From positions 1-53,104 of the forward strand of contig CAISJI010000247.1 of the NCBI GenBank assembly GCA_903885565.1: DNA of 53,104 nt, read 5' to 3'. Positions 15,941-24,765 of this stretch are shown piece after piece. Position 1 is the stretch's first letter. Every line of letters begins with the position of its first letter. This DNA comes from an uncultured Planctomycetaceae bacterium (lineage in GTDB: Bacteria; Planctomycetota; Planctomycetia; Pirellulales; UBA1268). Made by a program: the position numbers and the translations under genes. The notes below the pieces were generated by a model. That model was not told where the DNA came from and did no database searches. It saw only the letters and a list, made by a program, of their open reading frames with translations.

Positions 15941-15975
15941 AATGCAAGCGAAATTCGCTCCCGTCCCTATTTAGA
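15941..15975 (-). repeat. REP-like copy F (inverted, right flank of the RAYT gene)
   Basis: On the minus strand it reads GTCTAAATAGGGACGGGAGC, then GAATTTCGCTTGCAT. It lies 28 bp upstream of the RAYT start codon and is inverted relative to copies A, B, D and E. Confidence 0.85.
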
Positions 15976-15977
15976 CT

Positions 15978-16018
15978 CATGGTGTGGCGGGCACCTTTTT
16001 CCTTTGGCACCTTTTTCA
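15978..16018 (-). repeat. REP-like copy G (AAAAAGGTGCC class, inverted)
   Basis: On the minus strand it reads GAAAAAGGTGCCAAAGGAAA, then AAGGTGCCCGCCACACC. It aligns with the body of copy C (13.0 kb) over about 35 bp with small gaps. It ends two bases before the start codon of the GH71/99-like gene, so it forms that gene's leader. Confidence 0.8.
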
Positions 16019-16020
16019 AT

Positions 16021-17313
16021 ATGAATCAAAAAACACTGCTTGCGTGTGTGATGGCTCTGGTTCAGTTCACGGTTACGCCGTGTGCGATCGGCTCATCACC
16101 AGAGGAACTCGACGCTGTCTATGCCGATACGCTGCGGCCTTTCGCCGGAGAGAGCGTGCGCGAGGTCGACACCAGTTCGCTCACCGGCAAGGTGATGTGC
16201 GGCTATCAGGGCTGGTTCAATGCCGAAGGGGATGGCGCAGGCCGCGACTACCACCACTGGACGCTTCGGGCCGGCCGGCCGAAGGCTGGAAATATCAAAG
16301 TCGATCTCTGGCCCGATCTCTCCGAATATGGGCCCGACGAGCGGTTTCCCACCGACCTGCGGCGGGCCGACGGCACGCCGGCGGAAGTGTTTAGCTCGTT
16401 TCTCAAGCCGACAGTGCTCCGCCATTTTCAGTGGATGCACGACTATTCCATCGACGGCGTCTTTGTGCAGCGGTTTGTCACGCCGCTGCGGGATGCCCAG
16501 AGCCTGCGGCACAATAATACGGTGCTCGACCACTGCCGCTCTGGCGCCAATGCGTTCGGCCGGGCCTATGCGGTGATGTATGACCTCAGCGGCATGGGCG
16601 CCAATCAGATGGGGGAGGTGATGGCCGACTGGCGACAGTTGCGGTCACGGATGCGCGTTACCGAGGATCCGGCCTATCTGCGGCATCGCGGCCAGCCGAT
16701 TGTTGTCGTGTGGGGCGTCGGCTTCAAAAAGGACCGGGCGTACACGGTTGCCGAATGCGGGCCGCTCGTCGACTTTCTGAAAACAGATGGCTGCACGGTC
16801 ATGCTCGGCGTGCCTACCGGGTGGCGGGAGTTGACCCGCGATAGCGACAGTGATCCGGTCCTGCATGAGGTGATCGGGCGGGCCGACATCATCAGCCCCT
16901 GGACGGTGGGCCGCTACCAGACGCCGGCGGAGGCCGAGGCACATGGAAAAAACTACTGGCAGCCCGATCTCGCCTGGTGTCGGGAACGGGGGATTGAGTA
17001 TCTGCCGGTCGTCTTTCCAGGATTCAGCTGGTTTAACATGAAGGACGCGGCGTTCGACAAGGTGCCGCGGCTCGGGGGGAAGTTTTACTGGTCGCAGTTT
17101 GTGGCGGCGAAGGAGGCCGGCGCCGAGATGCTCTATGTGGCGATGTTCGACGAGGTGGACGAGGCGACGGCGATTTTCAAGTGCACCAGCGACGTGCCGG
17201 TGGCCCCGCCGAACAAGTTTATTACCTACGAGGGTCTGCCGGCCGACCACTATCTCAAGCTCACCGGCCTCGGTGCCCGGCTGCTGCGCGGCGAGGCTGT
17301 CGAGTTTCCGTGA
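16021..17313 (+). CDS. Glycoside hydrolase family 71/99-like secreted protein
   Basis: A 430-residue protein with a signal peptide (about 1-24) followed by a barrel resembling the GH71/GH99-like group often annotated in planctomycetes as xylosidase/arabinosidase. Recognisable pieces are GKVMCGYQGWFNAEGDG near the N-terminus, FQWMHDYSIDGVFVQRF, WGVGFKKDRAY, ISPWTVGRY, and the C-terminal LYVAMFDEVDEATAIFKC with a conserved acidic cluster. Members are expected to act on glycans outside the cytoplasm. The start at 16021 is preferred because the upstream extension reads through a REP-like repeat. No Shine-Dalgarno sequence is seen there. It is convergent with the substrate-binding protein gene. 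Confidence 0.8.
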   Translation: MNQKTLLACVMALVQFTVTPCAIGSSPEELDAVYADTLRPFAGESVREVDTSSLTGKVMCGYQGWFNAEGDGAGRDYHHWTLRAGRPKAGNIKVDLWPDLSEYGPDERFPTDLRRADGTPAEVFSSFLKPTVLRHFQWMHDYSIDGVFVQRFVTPLRDAQSLRHNNTVLDHCRSGANAFGRAYAVMYDLSGMGANQMGEVMADWRQLRSRMRVTEDPAYLRHRGQPIVVVWGVGFKKDRAYTVAECGPLVDFLKTDGCTVMLGVPTGWRELTRDSDSDPVLHEVIGRADIISPWTVGRYQTPAEAEAHGKNYWQPDLAWCRERGIEYLPVVFPGFSWFNMKDAAFDKVPRLGGKFYWSQFVAAKEAGAEMLYVAMFDEVDEATAIFKCTSDVPVAPPNKFITYEGLPADHYLKLTGLGARLLRGEAVEFP

Positions 17314-17394
17314 GAAGGGGAGTGGGATGGGGCAGTTCACCCGATCTGCTGCCACTTCACAGATGAACGGGCAATGCCGAATCGGCCAAGGGCC

Positions 17395-18180
17395 TCAAAA
17401 ATAAAACGGCAGGCCCTGGGCCTTGAAGGCCGCCTTCTCTTCCGGGAGGAATTCATCGCCGAGCTTCTCAAAGCCTCCCGCTGCGCGAAAGGCCTCCAGA
17501 AACGCATCGACCTGCCCCTTGAGGGAAGCATCGCCGAGCCGCAGGCCGATCGCCCATGCCTCCTCGCGGAACGGCCTGAGCAGCCCGCGAGTGGTGTCGG
17601 GATGTCGTTTCTGATTCTGGTAGACAGAGAGAGAATCGTAGATGAAGGCATCGGCCTTCCCCTGCACCACTTCGAGCACCGCCGCCGACTCCTTGTCGAG
17701 CACGAGCACCCGGGCTTTTTTCAGCGTGGTGGCGGCGTAGTGGTGGCCGGTGGTTCCCTTCTTCACGGCGATCGTGCGGCCGATCTGGTTGAGATCGGCT
17801 TCTCCCTGCACGGGTGAGCGTGTGCCCACGAGGAGGGCCAGGCCGGTTTTGAGATAGGGGGCGGAGAAGGCGATCGATGTGGCCCGCTCAGGGGTCGCCG
17901 TCATCGAGGAGATGATGCAGTCGATCTTGCCGGTTTTGAGCGCCGGGATCAGCCCGTCGAACGAGATGTTTTCAATCCGCACCTCGCGGCCGAGGTGGCT
18001 CCCCAGCGCCTCTGCCAGCCGCACGCTCACGCCGCTGGGCTTGCCGGAGGTGTCGGTCATTTCAAACGGCGGATAGGCCAGTTCCATGCCGACGCGGAGC
18101 GGATCGGCCGCGGTTGCAATCCGGCTGCCTATCAGAACGGTGGAGAGAAATACCAGCAGGAGCAGAAGCGGGGAACGCAT
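17395..18180 (-). CDS. Polar amino acid ABC transporter substrate-binding protein (family 3)
   Basis: A 261-residue periplasmic binding protein. It has a signal peptide (1 to about 25) and the family 3 pattern DPLRVGMELAYPPFEMTDTSGKPSGVSVRLAEALG. Ligand-pocket segments follow: DGLIPALKTGKIDCIISSMTATPERA, FSAPYLKTGLALLV, AVKKGTTGHHYA, KADAFIYDSLSV. It delivers an amino acid to a GlnP/GlnQ-type transporter. No permease is adjacent. The permease and ATPase at 5.3-6.8 kb are on the same strand, in the order expected for an H-P-Q operon. The start at 18180 is chosen because a longer frame to 18414 places the signal peptide internally. Confidence 0.9.
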   Translation of the reverse strand: MRSPLLLLLVFLSTVLIGSRIATAADPLRVGMELAYPPFEMTDTSGKPSGVSVRLAEALGSHLGREVRIENISFDGLIPALKTGKIDCIISSMTATPERATSIAFSAPYLKTGLALLVGTRSPVQGEADLNQIGRTIAVKKGTTGHHYAATTLKKARVLVLDKESAAVLEVVQGKADAFIYDSLSVYQNQKRHPDTTRGLLRPFREEAWAIGLRLGDASLKGQVDAFLEAFRAAGGFEKLGDEFLPEEKAAFKAQGLPFYF

Positions 18181-18304
18181 GGAGATATCTCTCAGGCCAG
18201 GAGGAGCGCCGGACGGCAGACGGAGTGTCGCATCGTTTCGGCAACGCGACGAATGAGTGTAGACGAGTGCACTTCCGGCCGGAGGAAAACTGCATCTGCC
18301 AGGC

Positions 18305-19660
18305 TCAGGCCCCCGGTGCGGCACGCACGCAGTAGAGGGCGTCGGAAGAGCGGATGAGGAGATCTTCGCCGCTGATTGCCGGCGTGGCCCAGAAATATTC
18401 GTCGTCGGCATCAAACGACGATTCCGCCAGCACCTTGAACTCCGGCCCCGCCTCCAGCACGAACGTTTTACCGAGTTCGTTCACGACATAGATCCTGTTG
18501 CCAACCACCAGCGGACAGCCGACTGCCTGCGATCCCCCCGGCATCCGTTTGCGATATTTCTCCGCTCCGGTGAGTTTGTCGTAGCAGACGGCCGTTGAGC
18601 CGAAGAAATAGAGGAGATCTCCCACGATCACCGGCGAGGGCATCCCGGCGCCGCTCTTGCCACGGCTCCAGCGGATGGCGGGGCTGGAAGATTCCCCCTT
18701 GGGAAGTGTGAGATCGCCAGTGTGACCGGCGGCGATGGCGCAGGCGGGAGCCTTGCTGCCGGGGCTCGAAGTGCCGAAGTAAACACCCTGCTCATCGGCC
18801 ACCACGGAGCAGGCAAATGACGTGTCGAGCCCGCCATACCGCCAACGCTCGCTGCCATCAGAGAGGGCATAGCCGATCACCATTCCCTGGCCGGCGCCGA
18901 TCACCTCCGGCGTGCCGGCGTTGTTCCACACTACCGGCGTGGCCCAGGATGTTCCCTTGCTGCGCGGGGCCACCCAGAGATCCTTGCCGGTGGCCGCATC
19001 GAGGCACAAGAGCTGCGCCGACTCGTCGTTGTAGAGTTGCAGCAGCAGGCGATCGCCGTGGAGGACGGGAGAGGAGCCGGTGCCGAACTGATTCTGGATC
19101 GGCTGCGGTCCAAACTCCCGCCGCCAACGCTCGGTGCCGGCGCGGTCGAGGGCCACCAGCGTTCCGGTCGCCCCGAAGAAGGCGTAGATCGTGTCGGCGG
19201 AAGCGCAGGGGGTTTCTGTGGCGTAGGTGTTGGAGGCGTGGGTGCCATACTTCGGCTTCCCCTCCACGACGGTGCGGCTCCACTCGATGGAGCCGTCTGC
19301 CGGATTCACGGCGAGCACCCGCCACTGCACCGGAGCCTCCGGAATCTTCGCCCGGCCCCAGGTGGTCGTGTCCATCACGCCCCAGGTCATTCCCTTGGGG
19401 CGGGCCCCATCAGGCACCACCGCCGTGGTGAGGAAGATTTTTCCGCCGGAAACAATCGGCTGCGACCACCCCGCTCCGGGAATCGCCGTGCGCCAAGCAA
19501 GGCTTGTCGAACGGCTCCACTGCGTGGGGGTGCGGGAGGCGGCGGTGATCCCCTGCGCCTGCCCGCCGCGAAACTGATTCCAGTCGTCGGCGGAGGCGCT
19601 GGCATGCAGGCCGAAGAACAGGAGCCCGCAGGCCAGGCGGCGGAGAGGCAGGGAAAACAT
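18305..19660 (-). CDS. PQQ-like beta-propeller protein (exported)
   Basis: A 451-residue exported protein with a signal peptide (LRRLACGLLFFGLHASASA, about 6-24) and repeated blades of the PQQ/BamB type (for example NQFRGGQAQGIT at the start, LLCLDAATGKDLWVAPRSKG, YDKLTGAEKYRKR). Planctomycetes carry many such propellers, annotated as outer-membrane assembly factor BamB-like or PQQ-binding-like. It may be a structural or sugar-oxidising protein; no catalytic residues can be assigned. It lies downstream of the large sugar dehydrogenase on the same strand, but a 160-bp gap with a palindromic repeat separates them. Confidence 0.85.
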   Translation of the reverse strand: MFSLPLRRLACGLLFFGLHASASADDWNQFRGGQAQGITAASRTPTQWSRSTSLAWRTAIPGAGWSQPIVSGGKIFLTTAVVPDGARPKGMTWGVMDTTTWGRAKIPEAPVQWRVLAVNPADGSIEWSRTVVEGKPKYGTHASNTYATETPCASADTIYAFFGATGTLVALDRAGTERWRREFGPQPIQNQFGTGSSPVLHGDRLLLQLYNDESAQLLCLDAATGKDLWVAPRSKGTSWATPVVWNNAGTPEVIGAGQGMVIGYALSDGSERWRYGGLDTSFACSVVADEQGVYFGTSSPGSKAPACAIAAGHTGDLTLPKGESSSPAIRWSRGKSGAGMPSPVIVGDLLYFFGSTAVCYDKLTGAEKYRKRMPGGSQAVGCPLVVGNRIYVVNELGKTFVLEAGPEFKVLAESSFDADDEYFWATPAISGEDLLIRSSDALYCVRAAPGA

Positions 19661-19706
19661 GGTGAGAGGGTTCCTCGGGGGTTCCTGGCGAGCAGACTGA
19701 GAATCA

Positions 19707-19818
19707 CATCGCCGGATGCGATGCCCGTCGACCGTGGAAACGCCAGCCGGGCCTTCGACGGGAGCGTTTCTACCGGTCGACCGAGCGGACCAAGGCCATG
19801 GATGGCTTGGTCTGCGTA
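19707..19818 (+). repeat. Palindromic dispersed repeat, copy 1
   Basis: Arms GTCGACCGTGGAAACGC (from 19727) and GCGTTTCTACCGGTCGAC (to 19781) form an imperfect palindrome. It is flanked by GGATGCGATGCCC on the left and by GGCCATGGATGGC on the right. Both flanks recur with the palindrome at 38.0-38.1 kb in reverse orientation. It lies just past the 3' end of the sugar dehydrogenase gene. Confidence 0.8.
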
Positions 19819-19821
19819 AAA

Positions 19822-22800
19822 CTAGGGTATGGCTGGAGGAGCCTGTTGCCGGGCGAGGAACTCAAGCAGATCGGCAGCCTCCTGCCGGGTCATATCGCGC
19901 AGCAACTGCTCCGGCATCAGCGACTGCGGTTGCTGCTCCAATTGCTGGATCTCGGCCGCCACCACGCTGTGGAGCCGATTTTGGGCATCGCGGATCGTGA
20001 CCCCCGCTGTGGTTTTTTCCACCAGCAGACCGGCATAGACATCTCCACCTTCGGTCACCACGGTCCAGGTGGCATACTTCGGATCGATCGTCTTGGAGGG
20101 CTGCAACAGGCTCTCGAGCAGTTGCGGCCTCGTCAGCTTGCGACCGACGCCATCGAGCGACGGCCCCACATCCGGCCCCTCGCTGCCGATGCGGTGGCAG
20201 GTGCGGCAGGTGACGCCCACGCCCGAGTGGAAGATCGCCGCGCCGCGTTTCTCGTCGCCAGCCACAGCCAGCAGGGCCGCGACGTCGATGTCGGTGCCGA
20301 GGCGTTCTGCCCGCTGCTGCTCGGGGATGAACCGCTCAAACAGATCTCTCACCTGCGGATCGCCATGGGCCGAGCCGGCGGCCACGATTCGTTTCCGCGT
20401 GGCCAGGTCGAGCGACTGCGTTTCCAGTGCCCGCACCAGGGCCAGCGCACCGGAGGTCGAGGCGAGGCTCCGTTCGATACCGGCAGTGGAGAGATCATCC
20501 GCCGGAGCGGGGGCGGGGGTGAGTGGGCTGGCGGCTGCATCCCCGGCGGGACCAGCCGGCAGGCTGGCGATCCAGTCGCCGACCATCTTCAGGCCGATCG
20601 GATCGACCACCTCCGACCCGAAGTGGGGCATCCGGCCACGGCCGAGCTTCGCCATCCGGTAGTAGAGCACCGAGCGGGTCGGATCCCCCGGCCGCACCAC
20701 ATTGGCATCCTCGATCCCAAAGGCACCATGCTTGGGAGCGGAGCCGAGCAGATTCATTTTTTCAAGCGACATGTCGTAGCGGGTTTCAAAGTCGCTCGAG
20801 CCGCCGCCGCCGCGCAGATGGCACTGGTAGCAGTTCATGTGCAGGTACGACCTGACCCGCTGGGTCAGGTCGACTGACTCATCGTAGGGATCGGGGTAGG
20901 GGGCGGCCGCCTGATCGACCGCCCCGGCAAAGAGACCGAGATGGGCGTAGGTGGCCAACTGGTTGGCCGTGCGGCCGGCAGGGACGGCAGCCGCTTGTGC
21001 GGCGGGGCCGGCGTAGCTGGCGGCATTCGCATAATCGAAATCGCGGTTGAGCTGGCCGGGAATGAATCCATAGATAGAGCCGCCCCGGGTGGAGTGGCAG
21101 AGCAGGCATTCGGTGCGGGCGGCAACCCGGTAGGTTTGCCGGTGGTTCCCGCCGTTGGCCGCCTGATCGAGCTTGCTGGCATCGGCCCTGTCGGAATTCC
21201 GGATCGAGAGGGCCACTGTCGTGCCCTCCGCCGGGGCCAGCTCGGCATCGGTCTGGGCGTCGTTCCAGACATAGGAGTAAGCGGCCCAGTCGGTGCCGGT
21301 GAAGTGGAAGATCTGGGTTTCGATCCGGCGCCAGCTGGAGGGATCGCCCGGCCGCGTCTCGATTCCCACCGTCTTGGCGAGCACGCCGTCGGTGGGAAAC
21401 TTGAACTTGCCGCGGATCGTACCCTGCTGGGGATTGTTGCCCCCGTAGACCGAGAGCTTCGTGTCACCCGGCAGGCCAAAGAAGCGGCGCGAGGTGGTGC
21501 CGTCGGCCCAGGCTTCTGCGCTCACCGCATAGGGGAGCACGCCGGGGGCGGTGATGTGCTGGGCGGTGTCGGCAAAGAGGCCGGTGGCGCTGAGCTGGGT
21601 GGGGAACTCGCGGTTGACCTCCTGCGGCGGACGCCGCACGAGCCTGTTGAGCGTGCCGCCGGAGTAATCGACGATGTAGAGTTCGCCCGCAGAATCGACG
21701 CCGAAGCTCACGATCGCCAGCGGCGTGTCGGCGAGCTCCTTCTTCCAGGCGATTTGATCGCCGTCGTTTTTCAGCGCCCACATCCTGCCGGTGACATAGT
21801 CGCCGTAGATGTAGGCATCTTTGAGTTCCGGCAGTCTCGTGCCGGTGTAGATATACCCTCCGGTGATCGAGCGGGCCTCGGTGTGGCCATGCTCCACAAA
21901 CGGCTTTTCGATCGGATGGGGGCCGCGCTTCCGCTCGCTCGCCACCGCCTGCGAGCCCTCCGTGATGCTCCAGCCGTAATTGCCGCCCCGTTTGACGTGG
22001 TAGATCATCTCCCACATCTCCCAGCCGACGTCGGCGACCCACAGCCGGCCATCCTTGTCGAAGCACATGCGCCACGGATTCCGCAGGCCGTAGGCCCACA
22101 CCTCGCCGCGGGCGCCTGGCACATCCACAAACGGGTTGTCGGCCGGAATGCTGTAGAGCTTCGGGGGCTTGCCCGGCTCGGAGCTGGTCGTTTCCGGATG
22201 ATCGACATCGATCCGCAGGATCGAGGCGAGCAGATCGTCGATGCGCTGTCCGGTGTTGTAGCCGTCGGGCGGGAAGTTTTCGCCGCTGTCGCCGGCGGAG
22301 AAGTAGAGCATCCCGTCGGGCCCGAATTGGAGCGAGCAGCCGTTGTGGCTGCCGGTCATCCAGGTGACGAGGATCTCTTCGCTGGCAGGATCGATCACCG
22401 GGGGAGTGGTGTTGCTCACCTTGAACCGCGAGAGCCGCGTCCCCTCAGGCAGCTTCGGCTTGAGCGCATAGACGATGAAGCAGGTGCGGTTTTCCTCAAA
22501 ATTGGGATGGAAGGTCATCCCGAAGATGTGGTCGAGATCGGGCACACCCGAGAGATCGAGTGCCAGATCGGCCTGGCTGGCAGCGGGAGAGTTGGGGAAG
22601 GAAAAGATCTTTCCCTTCTCCTCGGTGACCATCAGCCGATCGCTGCCGGGCAGTTGCACCACCTCGGTGGGATTGTTGAACCGCAGTTTCGGAAAGGCGT
22701 TTTCCGTGGCGTAGGGGAGTGGGGGCTCGGGCGTGCCGGTGATGTGGGGCGTGGTCCAGAGAATCCGTTTTTCCAGGCCGGGCACCGGCTCAGCCTTCGC

Positions 22801-22881
22801 TTCCTCAGCGGTGGCGGCCGCCGGAAGAGCGAGCAACAGGCTGGCAGCAATCACGATCCACGCGCAGCGACGACTTGTCAT
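19822..22881 (-). CDS. PQQ-type sugar dehydrogenase with multi-haem cytochrome c domains
   Basis: A 1019-residue exported protein. A signal peptide (to about 25) precedes a glucose/sorbosone-dehydrogenase-like propeller (about 40-420; HIFGMTFHPNFEENR, SHNGCSLQFGPDGMLYFSAGD, GLRNPWRMCFDKDGRLWVADVG). A beta-rich spacer and cytochrome-type modules follow, with three haem attachment motifs: CLLCH (592-596), CYQCH (684-688) and CRTCH (892-896). The last opens the planctomycete haem-binding domain (CRTCHRIGSEGPDVGPSLDGVG). It should oxidise sugars in the periplasm and pass electrons to c haems. Start ATG 22879-22881 has GGGGAT upstream. It is divergent from the first Gfo/Idh/MocA gene. Confidence 0.9.
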   Translation of the reverse strand: MTSRRCAWIVIAASLLLALPAAATAEEAKAEPVPGLEKRILWTTPHITGTPEPPLPYATENAFPKLRFNNPTEVVQLPGSDRLMVTEEKGKIFSFPNSPAASQADLALDLSGVPDLDHIFGMTFHPNFEENRTCFIVYALKPKLPEGTRLSRFKVSNTTPPVIDPASEEILVTWMTGSHNGCSLQFGPDGMLYFSAGDSGENFPPDGYNTGQRIDDLLASILRIDVDHPETTSSEPGKPPKLYSIPADNPFVDVPGARGEVWAYGLRNPWRMCFDKDGRLWVADVGWEMWEMIYHVKRGGNYGWSITEGSQAVASERKRGPHPIEKPFVEHGHTEARSITGGYIYTGTRLPELKDAYIYGDYVTGRMWALKNDGDQIAWKKELADTPLAIVSFGVDSAGELYIVDYSGGTLNRLVRRPPQEVNREFPTQLSATGLFADTAQHITAPGVLPYAVSAEAWADGTTSRRFFGLPGDTKLSVYGGNNPQQGTIRGKFKFPTDGVLAKTVGIETRPGDPSSWRRIETQIFHFTGTDWAAYSYVWNDAQTDAELAPAEGTTVALSIRNSDRADASKLDQAANGGNHRQTYRVAARTECLLCHSTRGGSIYGFIPGQLNRDFDYANAASYAGPAAQAAAVPAGRTANQLATYAHLGLFAGAVDQAAAPYPDPYDESVDLTQRVRSYLHMNCYQCHLRGGGGSSDFETRYDMSLEKMNLLGSAPKHGAFGIEDANVVRPGDPTRSVLYYRMAKLGRGRMPHFGSEVVDPIGLKMVGDWIASLPAGPAGDAAASPLTPAPAPADDLSTAGIERSLASTSGALALVRALETQSLDLATRKRIVAAGSAHGDPQVRDLFERFIPEQQRAERLGTDIDVAALLAVAGDEKRGAAIFHSGVGVTCRTCHRIGSEGPDVGPSLDGVGRKLTRPQLLESLLQPSKTIDPKYATWTVVTEGGDVYAGLLVEKTTAGVTIRDAQNRLHSVVAAEIQQLEQQPQSLMPEQLLRDMTRQEAADLLEFLARQQAPPAIP

Positions 22882-23253
22882 GGCATCCCCATACCGGAAC
22901 GACGAACTGGAAAAGAAGACAATTCAGATGAGAAAAACGGCCCGATCGGACGGCTGCCAACCACGCCTCGTCCTACCCCGCCCGGCGTCACAGTTGCCCG
23001 CCTGGCGTGCCACCACCCAGAATCGGAAAATTGTAGCCCGTGGCCCTGAATTGTGTATCGGTGCCAGCCACGCGGCCAGACCACCCGACCTCCTGCCCCG
23101 GGTGGGTGGTGTAGGCTGTCAGAATCGGGAAACGTTGCGGAATGGCCAGTTGACGGCAGGTTTCCGGCCGACGTACCCTGCGGGATGGGTTTCCGATGGG
23201 AGGGAGGCGTTGTGAATTCCCTCCACCACAGCACATTGCAGGGAGTCGAGCCG
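22882..23253. other. 372-bp divergent intergenic region
   Basis: This space separates the divergent sugar dehydrogenase and Gfo/Idh/MocA genes and must hold both promoters. I see one inverted repeat, CCACCCG (23081-23087) with CGGGTGG (23100-23106), a 7-bp stem with a 12-nt loop. GGGAG at 23241-23245 is the ribosome-binding site for the plus-strand gene. No small gene is supported. Confidence 0.55.
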
Positions 23254-24645
23254 ATGCAGACAGACCGTATCAAGCATGACGAGAAGCGTGACGGGAATGC
23301 AGCGGCGCCGAAACTCACTGCTGCTCCGCCTGACACCGGTGCGCTCAGCCGGCGGGGGTTTGTGACCGCCGCGGCTCTCGCTGGCGGTCTGCTGGCCCAT
23401 CCTCTGGCCCGGGGAGCAAACGTGGCAGGGAGCGATCGGCTGCGGGTGGGACTGGTCGGCTGCGGCGGCCGGGGTACCGGGGCTGCCTCACAGGCGATGA
23501 AGGCCGACAAGGGAATCGTGCTCTGGAGCCTCGCCGATCCCTTTCCTGACCGCCTGCAAAGCGCTGCCAATGTGCTTGGGCGGATGGTGGAGGAAAAAGT
23601 GGCCGACGATCCTGCGTTTCAGGAGCGGTTCGACTGCCCGGCCGAGCGGCAGTTTGCCGGCCTCGATGGCTATCTCAAATTGATCGATTGCTGCGATGTG
23701 GTGCTGCTGGCCGCCCCCCCCGCCTTCCGTCCGGCCCATCTGCGGGCGGCAGTCGCCGCTGGCAAGCAGATCTTCTGCGAGAAGCCGATGGCGGTTGATG
23801 CCGAGGGGCTGCGGAGCGTGAGTGAGAGCGTGACCGCCGCCATCGCGAAGAATCTCGCCCTGGTGGCGGGCTTCTGCTGGCGGTATTCCCCGCCGGAACG
23901 CGATATCTACCGGCGCATCCACGACGGGGCGATCGGCCCGGTGCGGGCGGTCTCCACCACCTACAACGCCGCTGGCTTTCGCGGCGAGGTGCCCAGGCAG
24001 GAGGGGTGGACCGATCTGGAATATCAGATCCGCAACTGGCCCTACTACACCTGGCTCTCCGGCGACCACATCGTGGAGCAGGCGGTGCATGCCATCGACA
24101 AGCTGGCTTGGGCGATGAACGACGACACGCCAGAGAGCGTGCTCTGCACCGGCGGGCGCGAGGTGCGGCCCGATGTGCCGGTCGGCAACAATATCTTCGA
24201 CCACTTTGGTGCCACGTTTGAATATGCCGACGGCCGACGCGGCTTCCACATGTGCCGGCATTTTCCCGGTGCGGCGGCCGACAACAGTGATTACGTGATC
24301 GGCACCACCGGCACGGCGCTGGTCAACGGCTTTCAGAATGTGCGGCAGATCCAGGCCGGCGGTTCCACCTATTCAAGCGACGCCCCCAAGAGCGATATGT
24401 ATCAGCAGGAGCATGACGAGCTCTTCGCCTCCATTCGCTCCGGCAAGCCGATCAACGATGGCCGGCGGATGACCAACAGCACGGCGATGGCTATCATGGC
24501 CCGGATGAGCGCCTACACCGGCCAGACTGTGTCGTGGCAACAGCTCTGGGATTCCAAGGAGGATCTCTCTCCGGCCTCGTGGGAATTTGGCCCCCAACTG
24601 CCGGTGCTCCCCGTGGCTGTTCCCGGCAAAACGAAACTGCTCTGA
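23254..24645 (+). CDS. Gfo/Idh/MocA family oxidoreductase, Tat-exported
   Basis: A 463-residue oxidoreductase. The N-terminus carries a twin-arginine signal (LSRRGFVTAAALAGGLLAHPLA, about 28-49). The NAD(P)-binding fold follows with LRVGLVGCGGRGTGA, the EKPMAVDAEG motif and the family C-terminal dimerisation domain. EKP supplies the catalytic-site lysine in this family. Members oxidise sugars, often at C3, and use tightly bound NAD when exported. Start ATG 23254 has GGGAG eight bases upstream. Its partner genes are the NagB/PIG-L fusion, another Gfo/Idh/MocA and DUF1080 proteins, consistent with a 3-keto-sugar pathway (inferred). Confidence 0.9.
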   Translation: MQTDRIKHDEKRDGNAAAPKLTAAPPDTGALSRRGFVTAAALAGGLLAHPLARGANVAGSDRLRVGLVGCGGRGTGAASQAMKADKGIVLWSLADPFPDRLQSAANVLGRMVEEKVADDPAFQERFDCPAERQFAGLDGYLKLIDCCDVVLLAAPPAFRPAHLRAAVAAGKQIFCEKPMAVDAEGLRSVSESVTAAIAKNLALVAGFCWRYSPPERDIYRRIHDGAIGPVRAVSTTYNAAGFRGEVPRQEGWTDLEYQIRNWPYYTWLSGDHIVEQAVHAIDKLAWAMNDDTPESVLCTGGREVRPDVPVGNNIFDHFGATFEYADGRRGFHMCRHFPGAAADNSDYVIGTTGTALVNGFQNVRQIQAGGSTYSSDAPKSDMYQQEHDELFASIRSGKPINDGRRMTNSTAMAIMARMSAYTGQTVSWQQLWDSKEDLSPASWEFGPQLPVLPVAVPGKTKLL

Positions 24646-24765
24646 TCGTTCCGGACAGACGCGATTCAAAACGCCGCTTCAACTGCTTCATCGCAGGTTC
24701 GGAAGCGGCGGCTGAGTGCTGCACTGAGTCCACAGTCTGATCACCTCCACTTTTGGAAACGCCCG

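Noticed and set aside
20941..23049. A 702-residue plus-strand frame opposite the sugar dehydrogenase
   Set aside because: It is the antisense of a gene with three CxxCH motifs and a propeller; in GC-rich DNA such shadows are common and it resembles no family.
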